Part shown: positions 34,697 through 43,453 of the stretch, one piece after another
Position numbering within the stretch: the first letter of the stretch is position 1
Layout of the letters: every line of letters begins with the position of its first letter
Origin: M55B112 sp040880545
GTDB lineage: Bacteria; Bacteroidota; Bacteroidia; Bacteroidales; GCA-2748055
Assembly: GCA_040880545.1 (NCBI GenBank)
Contig: JBBDIE010000002.1
Span: 1 to 55,435, forward strand
Direction of reading: 5' to 3'
DNA length: 55,435 bases
The notes under the pieces: model-generated
Database searches by the model: none
Told to the model about the DNA's origin: nothing
What the model saw: the letters and a program-made list of their open reading frames with translations, nothing else
Position numbers and translations under genes: made by a program

Positions 34697-35608
34697 ATGA
34701 TAAAATTCCTTCACAGAAGGCATATCGATGATGAAAAGTGGAACCGGGTGCTATCCCTGTCCCGCTATGAGACAATATACCCCCATAGCTGGTATCTGGA
34801 TGCCTGTACTGAACACTGGGCTGCATTTGTAATGAATGAATATGAATGTATTATGCCAGTGGCCTTCAGGAGTAAATTGGGCCTCAGATATACCTACCAG
34901 CCCCGTTTCTGTCAACAACTTGGAATTTACTCCGAACTTCGCGTTGACAATGAGGTTTCACGGATGTTTCTACACGCACTCAACAAACGATTCAAACTGG
35001 GGGATTATGCATTCAATGAGGGGAATCTTCTGGATGATGAACCGGGATTTGATGTCACAGACAATGCCAACTACATCCTTGATATTAGAGAACCTTACGA
35101 GACAATTCTGAAAGGATATACTGAAAATTGCAGGAGAAACATAAAGAAAGCACTTAACACCGGATTGGAATTCACAGATAGCATTGATATACACGACCTT
35201 GTTTATCTTAAAAAAATGAATGACAGCGCCGAGCATGACGATGCTCATTACCGCTTTCTGACCCGGATGTTCAAAACATTACAAAACCAGAACCGGGTAA
35301 AAGTATTTGGAGTGAAATTAGAAACGCATATCTGTGCTGCGGCTATTTTTGCTTTCTCCGGCAAACGGATGCATTACCTATTGTCATTTTCCAGCGAAAC
35401 AGGGAAGAAACGGAGGGCTATGTTTATGGTGATAGATTCGGTGATAACAATGTATGCAAATGAAAATCTGACACTTGATTTTGAAGGATCAAATATACCT
35501 TCAATTGCCCGGTTTTTCAGGGGGTTTGGAGCAAAACCTCAAATTTACCAACGGGTTAGTTTTCAGAATACAACCAGTAAACTTATAGAAATTATCAAGC
35601 GTGGCTGA
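34697..35608 (+). CDS. GNAT/FemAB-like acyltransferase (303 aa)
   Basis: The protein has the double acyltransferase-like look of FemAB/BioF2-type GNAT enzymes: an N-terminal half with ETIYPHSWYLDACTEHWAAFVMNEYECIMPVAFR and a C-terminal half with ENCRRNIKKALNTGLEF, then CAAAIFAFSGKRMHYLLSFSSE and LDFEGSNIPSIARFFRGFGAKPQIYQ. RRNIKKA is the usual FemAB-like helix and GFGAKP the conserved C-terminal end. Such proteins add aminoacyl or acyl groups to cell-wall or polysaccharide amines. It overlaps the deacetylase gene by 8 bases. The acyl donor and acceptor are unknown. Confidence 0.78.
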   Translation: MIKFLHRRHIDDEKWNRVLSLSRYETIYPHSWYLDACTEHWAAFVMNEYECIMPVAFRSKLGLRYTYQPRFCQQLGIYSELRVDNEVSRMFLHALNKRFKLGDYAFNEGNLLDDEPGFDVTDNANYILDIREPYETILKGYTENCRRNIKKALNTGLEFTDSIDIHDLVYLKKMNDSAEHDDAHYRFLTRMFKTLQNQNRVKVFGVKLETHICAAAIFAFSGKRMHYLLSFSSETGKKRRAMFMVIDSVITMYANENLTLDFEGSNIPSIARFFRGFGAKPQIYQRVSFQNTTSKLIEIIKRG

Positions 35609-36629
35609 TTTTATAAAGTATATTGCTGCATTGTTTCCTGGTCCTCTGAACCAAAGGAAATATATTAACAGGAAAGGACCGGCAGCCGTTTTTCCTTTTT
35701 ATCATGCTGTTTCCCAAAATGAATTATCCCACCTGAAACACTTGTACAAACTGCGTACACCTGAACAGTTTGAAAAGGACCTGGACTACATGTTGAAATT
35801 TTTCAATCCGGTTAAAATGAGCGAATTCCTCTCGGGGAAAATACCGGTGGATCCGCATCGAATACCAATGGTCCTCAGTTTCGATGATGGGCTGATTCAG
35901 TGTTACGAGGTTGTGATGCCCATTCTGATCTCAAAAGGGGTACCGGCTACCTTTTTTGTCAACAACGCCTTCATTGATAACAAGGCGCTCTTTTACAGAT
36001 TCAAGATAAGCCTGCTCATGGAGAGACTTGAAGAAGTCTTTGAGGAACAGCGGGTAAAGGCCGCCCAGATACTCCATTGTGAAATAAAAGATATCAGGAA
36101 GCGATTGGATATTGTAAACTATGTGGAACGGGAGATTACCGACCAGGTGGCCGATGCCTGGAATTACTCTTTCAGTGAATATATGCGTAAAGATCCGGTT
36201 TACCTCTCCTCTATGCATATAAATAAGATGGTAGAAGAGGGATTTGAATTCGGATCACACGGAATTGACCACCCGATGTTTTCCCTGTTGAAAAGGCGAA
36301 CAACCATTGACCATATTAAAACAAGTATGGAGGATCTCAAAAAGCGCTATAAACTCGATCATAAATATTTCGCCTTTCCGTTTACCGACAGTGGGGTGCA
36401 GGATGCTACCATCGAACATCTGTTCAGGGCAAATATTATAGATGCGGGTTTCGGTACAGCCGGATTAAAAGATGATAAGTGGCCGAACTATTATCAGCGG
36501 ATACCTATGGAACAATTTGACAGGGATGCGAAAAATGTTTTGCGCGGTGAGATTAACAGGCGACGAATCAGGCTCATGCTTGGAAAAAATCTGGTGGACA
36601 GGAATGCTAAACCTGACGACAAAGATTGA
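35601..36629 (+). CDS. Polysaccharide deacetylase (NodB/CE4 fold, 342 aa)
   Basis: The CE4 metal site can be read: SFDDG with D95 and D96, and SHGIDH with H220 and H224. VPATFFVNN follows motif 1, and AFPFTDSG is the later motif. The enzyme would remove N- or O-acetyl groups from a glycan. Between motif 1 and motif 2 lies a helical insert of roughly 90 residues (about 130-215) not found in minimal NodB domains; its charged heptad-like pattern suggests a lid or partner-binding arm. No signal peptide is seen, so it probably acts in the cytoplasm or at the inner face. The start is GTG 35601, inside the acyltransferase gene, and the stop is 3 bases from the sulfotransferase ATG; translation is probably coupled at both ends. 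Confidence 0.87.
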   Translation: MADFIKYIAALFPGPLNQRKYINRKGPAAVFPFYHAVSQNELSHLKHLYKLRTPEQFEKDLDYMLKFFNPVKMSEFLSGKIPVDPHRIPMVLSFDDGLIQCYEVVMPILISKGVPATFFVNNAFIDNKALFYRFKISLLMERLEEVFEEQRVKAAQILHCEIKDIRKRLDIVNYVEREITDQVADAWNYSFSEYMRKDPVYLSSMHINKMVEEGFEFGSHGIDHPMFSLLKRRTTIDHIKTSMEDLKKRYKLDHKYFAFPFTDSGVQDATIEHLFRANIIDAGFGTAGLKDDKWPNYYQRIPMEQFDRDAKNVLRGEINRRRIRLMLGKNLVDRNAKPDDKD

Positions 36630-36631
36630 TT

Positions 36632-37516
36632 ATGGAAAAAATCCGTGTAAATACATTGGTAATTGGTGCCGGACGATCGGGTACTACAACCATATGTAGT
36701 ATGCTCGCCAGTCACCCGGATGTGATTTTTTCGAAAATTAAGGAGGTTCACTTCTTTTCCATCCCCGCTTTGTACAAACGCGGAGTCAGTTATTATCATA
36801 CGTTTTTTAATAATAAGAAGGGGAAACCGGTGGTTGCTTCGGCAGACACCTACCTCATGATTGATCATGGGGCGATACGGAAAATCCAGGACTACAATGC
36901 GGATATGAAGATCGTGGTGATCCTGAGGGACCCGGTGGAGCGTGCTTATTCTTCCTACAACTATTCTATAAACTATGGACACCATGAATCCTATCCTGCC
37001 TTTACAGACTCAATTGCAAAGGAGAAAAACATTGCATCTGAACCCGATATTGTGATGCGAAATAATAAGGGACATTTTTATGCAGGACTCTACGCGTATC
37101 ACCTGGAAAAATGGATGGAGGTATTCAATCCTTCACAGGTACTGTTGTTAACAACACGGCAATTGAGAAATGAGCCCCTTCTACTGGCCGGTAAACTCTT
37201 TAGGTTTCTTAATATAGATCTCATTGAAGCAGTATCCGGTAACGAGAATCCTGCTGCCGTTCCAAAATCAAAAAAACTTGAAAAATTCTTGCTTGACAGG
37301 GATGCCCCACTGAGAAATATGATCAGAAACCTGACACCTGCAACTGTTAAGAGGTTGATATTCAGTTCCGGATTTGTTGATATGATACACAAAGCAAATC
37401 GTAAAACAAAGACAGCGACACCACTATCAGACGAGGAAAACCAAATTGCCTACAACTATTTCAAAGATGATCTGAAGATGTTGAAGAAAATTTTCGGAAT
37501 AGACCTACTGCGGTGA
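36632..37516 (+). CDS. PAPS-dependent sulfotransferase (294 aa)
   Basis: The PAPS 5'-phosphosulfate loop appears at the N-terminus as GAGRSGTTT (residues 12-20) and the 3'-phosphate loop as LRDPVERAYSSYNY, with the binding Arg and Ser. HFYAGLYAYHLEKWMEVF and LLTTRQLRNEPLLLAGKLFRFLNID continue the Sulfotransfer_1 fold. It transfers sulfate from PAPS to a hydroxyl or amine of a glycan or lipid. No signal peptide, so cytoplasmic. A TTG at 36626 also opens the frame, but ATG 36632 aligns with the family start. It completes the three-gene operon that modifies a polysaccharide or glycolipid, and it converges on ftsE. Confidence 0.9.
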   Translation: MEKIRVNTLVIGAGRSGTTTICSMLASHPDVIFSKIKEVHFFSIPALYKRGVSYYHTFFNNKKGKPVVASADTYLMIDHGAIRKIQDYNADMKIVVILRDPVERAYSSYNYSINYGHHESYPAFTDSIAKEKNIASEPDIVMRNNKGHFYAGLYAYHLEKWMEVFNPSQVLLLTTRQLRNEPLLLAGKLFRFLNIDLIEAVSGNENPAAVPKSKKLEKFLLDRDAPLRNMIRNLTPATVKRLIFSSGFVDMIHKANRKTKTATPLSDEENQIAYNYFKDDLKMLKKIFGIDLLR

Positions 37517-37557
37517 AGGTTGCATTGATGTTGGCTGAATTACCGGGTAAGTAACCT

Positions 37558-38274
37558 CTACTCCACATTAGAGATCAACCGGTCCAGGTCCGCTTCACTC
37601 AGGTTGGTATCCAGTACCGATTCCTTTTCACATTTAACTGTGCGGGCCGGAAATTTTTTTATGAGCGTGTAGTTGTGTGTGGCCATAACTACTGCCCGTC
37701 CGTTTTTGCATATATCATACAGAATATGCATGATCTCTTCGGAAGTGGCCGGATCGAGATTACCTGTGGGTTCATCTGCAAGTATGACATCCGGATTATT
37801 CAGTAGCGCTCTGGCGATCACTACTCTTTGCTGTTCACCCCCCGAAAGCTGATGTGGCATTTTGAACCCCTTAAAGCCAAGCCCCACTTTTTCAAGGACC
37901 TCGGTAATCCTCTGATCAATCTCTGTTTTGTTTTTCCATCCGGTGGCACGGAGTACAAATTCCAGGTTTTTATTTATTGAGCGGTCATTTAACAACTGAA
38001 AATCCTGGAAAACAATCCCCAGTTTCCTTCTCAGTTTCGGAACATCTTTTCGTCGTATATGCTCTAGCTGAAATCCCGCAATTACGCCAACCCCTTCGTT
38101 AAGCGGATACTCAGCATTGATGGTTTTAATCAGGCTCGTTTTTCCACTCCCAACCTTCCCAATCAGATATACAAACTCATTCTTTTTTACAGTAAAATTC
38201 ACATCCGACAAAACAAGGTGGTCATTAACCTTGATATTGGCATGTTCAAAAGATATAATTGAGTCAATGGACAT
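37558..38274 (-). CDS. ftsE: Cell division ATP-binding protein FtsE
   Basis: The 238-residue ABC ATPase has GKVGSGKTSL (Walker A), the signature LSGGEQQR, VILADEPTGNLDP (Walker B and D-loop) and the H-loop MATHNYTLI. These are in FtsE/LolD-like order; FtsE with FtsX controls septal peptidoglycan hydrolases. An in-frame ATG at 38382 adds 36 residues unlike any FtsE, so ATG 38274 is preferred. ftsX is not adjacent, as is common in Bacteroidota where the two genes are apart. A LolD-type lipoprotein exporter ATPase is the main alternative. The gene converges on the sulfotransferase gene and is divergent from the TPR gene. Confidence 0.87.
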   Translation of the reverse strand: MSIDSIISFEHANIKVNDHLVLSDVNFTVKKNEFVYLIGKVGSGKTSLIKTINAEYPLNEGVGVIAGFQLEHIRRKDVPKLRRKLGIVFQDFQLLNDRSINKNLEFVLRATGWKNKTEIDQRITEVLEKVGLGFKGFKMPHQLSGGEQQRVVIARALLNNPDVILADEPTGNLDPATSEEIMHILYDICKNGRAVVMATHNYTLIKKFPARTVKCEKESVLDTNLSEADLDRLISNVE

Positions 38275-38604
38275 AGGATCCTCATTTGCGTTTAGAAAGA
38301 AAATTTCCTTTATGCATGCTAAATTATAAAAAAATCGATGATCAGCGTCAGGTTCTTTCCCTTTCATCATTCTGCCTTGCATAATTTAACTGTCTGCTCG
38401 TCCGGTATCCGAAAATAATAAAGGACTTATTGCGTTTTCTAATTGTGGGTCACCAACAAAGACCCCGTAACATGGTAACAAAAACCTTTAAACAGGTGAT
38501 CATCAGGTCGAATAAAAATTAACATACCACTGTTAATTAAAAAGCGCAGGTTACAAAAAAGCACCATCGCATATTTCGTACTTTTACAGGATAATGCTAA
38601 AATT

Positions 38605-41600
38605 ATGAAGCAACGAGTATTCTTTCTTTCAATTGGATTTTTCCTTCTGGCTGCCATAACCCTATCGGGTCAGAAGAATGCCGCTTACACATATACAGAT
38701 ACCGATCTTTACGAAGGGATTGAACTATATGAGAAACAGAAATATGGCGCTGCACGGAACAAGCTTGAGCGTGTAATTGAATATACGGAAGATACCGAAT
38801 CACAAATTCGTTCTGAAGCAATGTACTATTATGCCATGTGTGCCATCAAATTGTACAACAGGGATGCTGAATACCAGGTTTTCCGGTTTATTGCAGAGAA
38901 TCCTGAGAGTCCGCATGTTAACAATGTAAGTTTTGAGCTGGGTAACTATTATCATTACAAGATGAACTGGGCCAGGGCGGTTATGTGGTACAACAAGGTT
39001 GACCGGCTTGAATTAACTTTAAATAAAAGAGCGGAATACTATTTTAAAAAGGGATATGCATATTATATGCGAAAGGATTTTGAGAATGCCCGGGTGAATT
39101 TTTATGAAATTCTCGAAGTTGATTCCCCCTACACCGCACCCGCAACTTATTACTACGCACATATTCATTACGTTGAGGAGAATTACGAAACGGCTTTAAT
39201 GGGCTTCAGACGGATCGATACAGATGCCACTTTCACCAATATTGCACCTTACTACATTGCACAGATACTCTACCTTCAGAAAAAATACGAAGAGGTGATT
39301 GATTATGCTCCCCGGCTGATGGATTCAATTTCAGATACAAGAACAGGAGAAATGGCCAAGATCATCGGCGAGAGCTATTTCATGATGGAGCAATACGATA
39401 AGGCAGTGCCTTTCCTCGAAATATATAAGGATAATGCCCGGGGTTATTCTGTCAAGGACCGTTATCAAATGGCTTTTGCCTATTACAAAAGCGGAGAATA
39501 TGAACTGGCAGGGGAAATATTTGAGAAAATAACATACAGGCAGTCCGAAATTGCACAGAGTGCCCTGTACCATTTGGCTGATTGCTACCTCCACCTTCAG
39601 AATAAGAACAAGGCAATGACTGCGTTTGCTGAAGCTTCAAAGATGGATTATGATCAGAAGATCCAGGAAGATGCACTTTTCAATTATGCCAAACTCGCAT
39701 TCGAATTATCTTACAATCCTTTCAATGAAGCGATCAAATCTTTTAACCAATACATTACCTATTATCCCACATCTGATAGAATAGATGAGGCATACAATTA
39801 CCTGGTAATGGCTTACCTTCAGACCAGGAATTTCAGTATGGCACTGGCTTCACTGGAAAAGATCAATTACAGGAATGAACTGATCGATAAGGCTTACCAG
39901 AAGGTGGCATTTTATCGCGGACTAGAGTTGTATAATAACCTCAGGTTTATTGAGGCTGTGGAGATCCTTGAAAAATCCCTGAAATATGGGAAATATGATG
40001 CAGGTATCAGGGCCAGGACCTATTACTGGCTGGGTGAGGCTGCATATCGGTCGGGTGACCTGGAAATGGCCAAAACCTATTTCAATGAGTTTATTAATGA
40101 ACCCCGGGCACATCAACAGGAGGAGTATGGACTGGCTAACTACAGCATGGGATACATTGCCTTTGATGAGGAGAATTACAGTGAAGCTGAGCAGTGGTTT
40201 GCCAAGTACACAAGGATCGAGAAGAACAATTCGGCTAAAAGTTTGTCGGATGCATACAACAGGTTGGGAGACTGCAAGTTTGTACAGCAAGACTACTGGA
40301 GGTCCATTGAGTATTATAACGAATCAATCCGGCTGGGCAGATCAGATAAGGAATATGCCTATTTCCAGAAAGGCTTTACTTATGGTATTCTGAACAGACT
40401 CCCCCAAAAGCTGGAGGTGATGCAGAGCATTGTAAAAGACCTGTCGGATTCACACTACGTGGACGATGCCCTGTTTGAAACTGCAAGAACCCATGTTTCA
40501 CTGGGAAACAGCAATGCCGCGGTTGTGGAATATAAAAGACTCGTTAATGAGTACCCTAACAGTAGCTATATAAGCAAGGCCCTGAGTCAGCTGGGACTCA
40601 TCCATTTCAACAATGGCGAATACCCTGAAGCAATAGATTATTACACTATGGTCGCAACTGATTATCCGGGATCCCCTGAAGCCGATAATGCGCTGCAGAG
40701 TCTGGAAAGTATTTATGTGAGAAATAACAATGTGGATGGCTACCTGGCCTTTGTGAATAAACTTGGAAGGGATATTTCCAATAAACAACAAGACTCACTG
40801 ATGTATGTTGCTGCAGAAAACGCTTATGGCAGCGGTGACTGTAAAAATGCGATTGCATCATTGGATAAGTACCTTGCAACCCACCCCAATGGCAATTACT
40901 TGTTAAATGCCCATTATTACAAAGCCGATTGTCATTTGAAATTAAAACAGCCCGAGCTGGCGCTCAGTTCACTGGACTATATAGCTGCCCAGCCCAGGAA
41001 CATGTTCACCGAGCTTGCGCTGGTGGCATCTTCAAGAATTCATTTTGAAAACAAAAGCTACAACAGGGCTGTAAACCAGTACCTGAGGTTAAGAGAGGTT
41101 GCCAATGACCCTGCAAATATTAAGGAGGCAAATATCGGGGTGATGCGCTGTTACTATCTGCTTAATGAGTATGCCAATACAATCAAAGCGGCAAATGACC
41201 TGCTCAAAATTGAAAAACTTACAGCAGAACTTGAAAGGGAAGCATGGTACAAAATTGCCAGGTCACATATGGCGCTGAATCACATTGATCAGGCACTTGA
41301 ATACTTCAAAAAAAATTCGGTAACTGTTCACTCTGTGGAAAGTGCAGAATCCAAATATATGGTTGCAAAAATCATGTATGACAGGGCACTGATAAGCTCT
41401 GTTCAAGGCAATGAAAGATTCAGGGAAATCGAAGAGGAGATATACGAATTTATTGAAATGAACACTCCGCACCAGTTCTGGATGGGTAAAGCCTTCCTTC
41501 TGCTGTCGGATGTTTATCTTACCCTGAATGATGAATTCCAGGCGATCCATACACTGAAAAGTATAATCGACTATTACACCATTCCCGATGACGGGATAGT

Positions 41601-41691
41601 TCAGGAGGCAAAACGAAGGCATGATAACCTGGCTGCTGAAGTGGATAGCCAGATGTATGACGAATCAGATACTTTCAATGATCTACTATAA
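38605..41691 (+). CDS. Exported tetratricopeptide-repeat protein (1028 aa)
   Basis: A signal peptide covers residues 1-23 (cleavage near LSGQ-K). The rest is almost wholly TPR-like helical pairs, for example YYEVYALMGFRRIDTDATFTNIAPYYIAQ, SALYHLADCYLHLQNKNKAMTAF, YFQKGFTYGIL, and ANIGVMRCYYLLNEYANTIKAANDLLK; about 20 or more repeats can be guessed. Aromatic residues at TPR positions are frequent. It ends in a Asp/Glu-rich tail. It is probably periplasmic or outer-membrane-bound and a scaffold for an envelope complex. The next gene, 20 bases on, encodes an outer-membrane barrel, which points to a partnership. Similar large TPR plus barrel pairs occur widely in Bacteroidota without a known role. 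Confidence 0.85.
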   Translation: MKQRVFFLSIGFFLLAAITLSGQKNAAYTYTDTDLYEGIELYEKQKYGAARNKLERVIEYTEDTESQIRSEAMYYYAMCAIKLYNRDAEYQVFRFIAENPESPHVNNVSFELGNYYHYKMNWARAVMWYNKVDRLELTLNKRAEYYFKKGYAYYMRKDFENARVNFYEILEVDSPYTAPATYYYAHIHYVEENYETALMGFRRIDTDATFTNIAPYYIAQILYLQKKYEEVIDYAPRLMDSISDTRTGEMAKIIGESYFMMEQYDKAVPFLEIYKDNARGYSVKDRYQMAFAYYKSGEYELAGEIFEKITYRQSEIAQSALYHLADCYLHLQNKNKAMTAFAEASKMDYDQKIQEDALFNYAKLAFELSYNPFNEAIKSFNQYITYYPTSDRIDEAYNYLVMAYLQTRNFSMALASLEKINYRNELIDKAYQKVAFYRGLELYNNLRFIEAVEILEKSLKYGKYDAGIRARTYYWLGEAAYRSGDLEMAKTYFNEFINEPRAHQQEEYGLANYSMGYIAFDEENYSEAEQWFAKYTRIEKNNSAKSLSDAYNRLGDCKFVQQDYWRSIEYYNESIRLGRSDKEYAYFQKGFTYGILNRLPQKLEVMQSIVKDLSDSHYVDDALFETARTHVSLGNSNAAVVEYKRLVNEYPNSSYISKALSQLGLIHFNNGEYPEAIDYYTMVATDYPGSPEADNALQSLESIYVRNNNVDGYLAFVNKLGRDISNKQQDSLMYVAAENAYGSGDCKNAIASLDKYLATHPNGNYLLNAHYYKADCHLKLKQPELALSSLDYIAAQPRNMFTELALVASSRIHFENKSYNRAVNQYLRLREVANDPANIKEANIGVMRCYYLLNEYANTIKAANDLLKIEKLTAELEREAWYKIARSHMALNHIDQALEYFKKNSVTVHSVESAESKYMVAKIMYDRALISSVQGNERFREIEEEIYEFIEMNTPHQFWMGKAFLLLSDVYLTLNDEFQAIHTLKSIIDYYTIPDDGIVQEAKRRHDNLAAEVDSQMYDESDTFNDLL

Positions 41692-41711
41692 TTTGTGCAA
41701 ATAATGTAAGT

Positions 41712-43364
41712 ATGAAATATTTCAGGAACTTAATCATCCCGGCTATTTTTTTCGTAACCATCTCACTTCATGCCCAACAGGAGGAGGTAAGGGTAGTTAA
41801 GCCCTATAATCCCACCCTGTCAGGTGCGGAAAAAATACAACTATTACCCAGAATTGGCGATTCAGTGGCCTATGATGCCCCTGATTTTGAATACAGTATT
41901 TTCTCAAAAAGGTACGAGACCGATTACCGGATTATTCCCATACAGCCTGCAAGAATGGTTAAACCAGAACTGGAAAAACTGTATAAAAGTCTGCTTACCC
42001 TGGGCGGAGGTAATTATCTTACCCCGTTGGCTGAATTGAGAATTAACCAGGTCAGATCCACGGGAGGTACCTTTGGGGTTGCGCTGCGACACCATTCAAT
42101 GAACGGAAAGATCAAACTGGAAAATGATGATAAGGTGGAGGCAGGATTTAACGAAAATGCACTGGATATTTACGGAAAGCAGTTTTTGAAAAGAGGCATC
42201 TTCGAATACCAGGCCGGAGCCACGTATGACACCTATATGCATTATGGCGTTGATACCATGTTTTCCGACTCGGTGAACAGACCCGACATGACTCATCCGT
42301 TTTTTAATGCCCATGGTGCCGTAGGCATCAGATCGGCAAACCCCGATTCATTTCATGTGGATTACAAGGCTACGCTTGCCTATGATCTCTTTTCACACGA
42401 TTTTGACCAGATGGAACATGGCGCAGTACTGGATGGTTCAGTGGACAAGCTCTTTGGAAAAATGCGCGTGGGATCCGATTTGGGACTCAGTTATTACAGG
42501 CACCAGGAGAGCTGGGATACAATCCTGACAAATCACTTCCTGATCAAGGTGAATCCGTATATTTCCAAATCCAGTGCAGAATGGATGTTCAGGGCAGGCC
42601 TGAATTCATCTACGGAGATAAGGAATGGAGAGGTGATCCCCCATTTCTATGTCCATGGAAAATTTTCATTTAATATTGTCAAAGAGGTGTTGGTCCCCTA
42701 TTTTGGAGTGGATGGTTACCAGGAATCTAATAACTACAAGAAAATTGCCGGTGAAAATCCTTACAGTGTACCCGGGCTAGTGGTTACCCCCACAAATTAC
42801 AAAATAGTCGTGTATGCGGGATTGAAAGGAAAGGTCACGGATTACCTGGCATGGAACATCAGGGGATCTTACGCTGCAGTCGATGATCAGTATTTCTTTG
42901 TCACAGATACCACCAATGAGCTTCATAATCAGTTTGTCGTGCGTTATGATGATATGACCATCATGAATGTTTATGGCGAACTGAATATCGCACCTATGTC
43001 CTCCATGAAGGTTTTCCTTAAGGGAAATTACTTCAATTACCAGACATCACGGGAGACGTATGCATGGTATAAGCCTGATTTCGACATTAGTTTGCAGACA
43101 CGATATAACCTGGGGGATAAGATTCTCGCGAATGCAGGGCTATTTGTGATCGGCCCGAGGTACTACCCCGCAGTTACCGAAGGTGATGATCCGGGTAAAC
43201 TGAATACAACCATCGACATGAACCTCGGATTGGAATACCGCTACACTAAACTGCTCTCTTTCTGGCTTAAATTCAATAATATGACCGCGCAGCCATATTA
43301 TGCCTGGAACAACTACCCGTCATACAGGTTCCGGTTCATGGCAGGATTTACATACGGATTGTAA
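41712..43364 (+). CDS. Outer-membrane beta-barrel protein (550 aa), partner of the TPR protein
   Basis: A signal peptide (residues 1-20, HAQ-Q) is followed by a motif EEVRVVKPYNPTLSGAEKIQLLP common in a Bacteroidota barrel family, then alternating hydrophobic and polar strands to the C-terminal GFTYGL. It has TonB-receptor-like barrel character but lacks a plug domain and carboxypeptidase domain; at 550 aa it could form 14-16 strands. It lies 20 bases after the TPR gene, so the two are cotranscribed and probably bind each other. Channel, adhesin or secretion-linked role is unknown. Confidence 0.75.
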   Translation: MKYFRNLIIPAIFFVTISLHAQQEEVRVVKPYNPTLSGAEKIQLLPRIGDSVAYDAPDFEYSIFSKRYETDYRIIPIQPARMVKPELEKLYKSLLTLGGGNYLTPLAELRINQVRSTGGTFGVALRHHSMNGKIKLENDDKVEAGFNENALDIYGKQFLKRGIFEYQAGATYDTYMHYGVDTMFSDSVNRPDMTHPFFNAHGAVGIRSANPDSFHVDYKATLAYDLFSHDFDQMEHGAVLDGSVDKLFGKMRVGSDLGLSYYRHQESWDTILTNHFLIKVNPYISKSSAEWMFRAGLNSSTEIRNGEVIPHFYVHGKFSFNIVKEVLVPYFGVDGYQESNNYKKIAGENPYSVPGLVVTPTNYKIVVYAGLKGKVTDYLAWNIRGSYAAVDDQYFFVTDTTNELHNQFVVRYDDMTIMNVYGELNIAPMSSMKVFLKGNYFNYQTSRETYAWYKPDFDISLQTRYNLGDKILANAGLFVIGPRYYPAVTEGDDPGKLNTTIDMNLGLEYRYTKLLSFWLKFNNMTAQPYYAWNNYPSYRFRFMAGFTYGL

Positions 43365-43424
43365 TCTGGCAGCTGGGTACAAATGTACAGCACGAACATG
43401 CTACCTTCTTCTATACAAATTCCC

Positions 43425-43432
43425 TATCTTTG
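43425..43432 (+). promoter_or_regulatory. Candidate -7 box of the ATPase/TOPRIM-like operon
   Basis: TATCTTTG is a perfect TAnnTTTG, 21 bases before the ATG at 43454. No TTG lies at 18-21 bases upstream. It overlaps an in-frame TTG at 43430, which is therefore unlikely to start translation. Confidence 0.5.
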
Positions 43433-43453
43433 AGTTACACAAACGAAAACAAC

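Noticed and set aside
36494..36985. 163-codon minus-strand frame across the deacetylase-sulfotransferase junction
   Set aside because: Antisense to two clear enzymes with all motifs intact; no promoter and no family resemblance.
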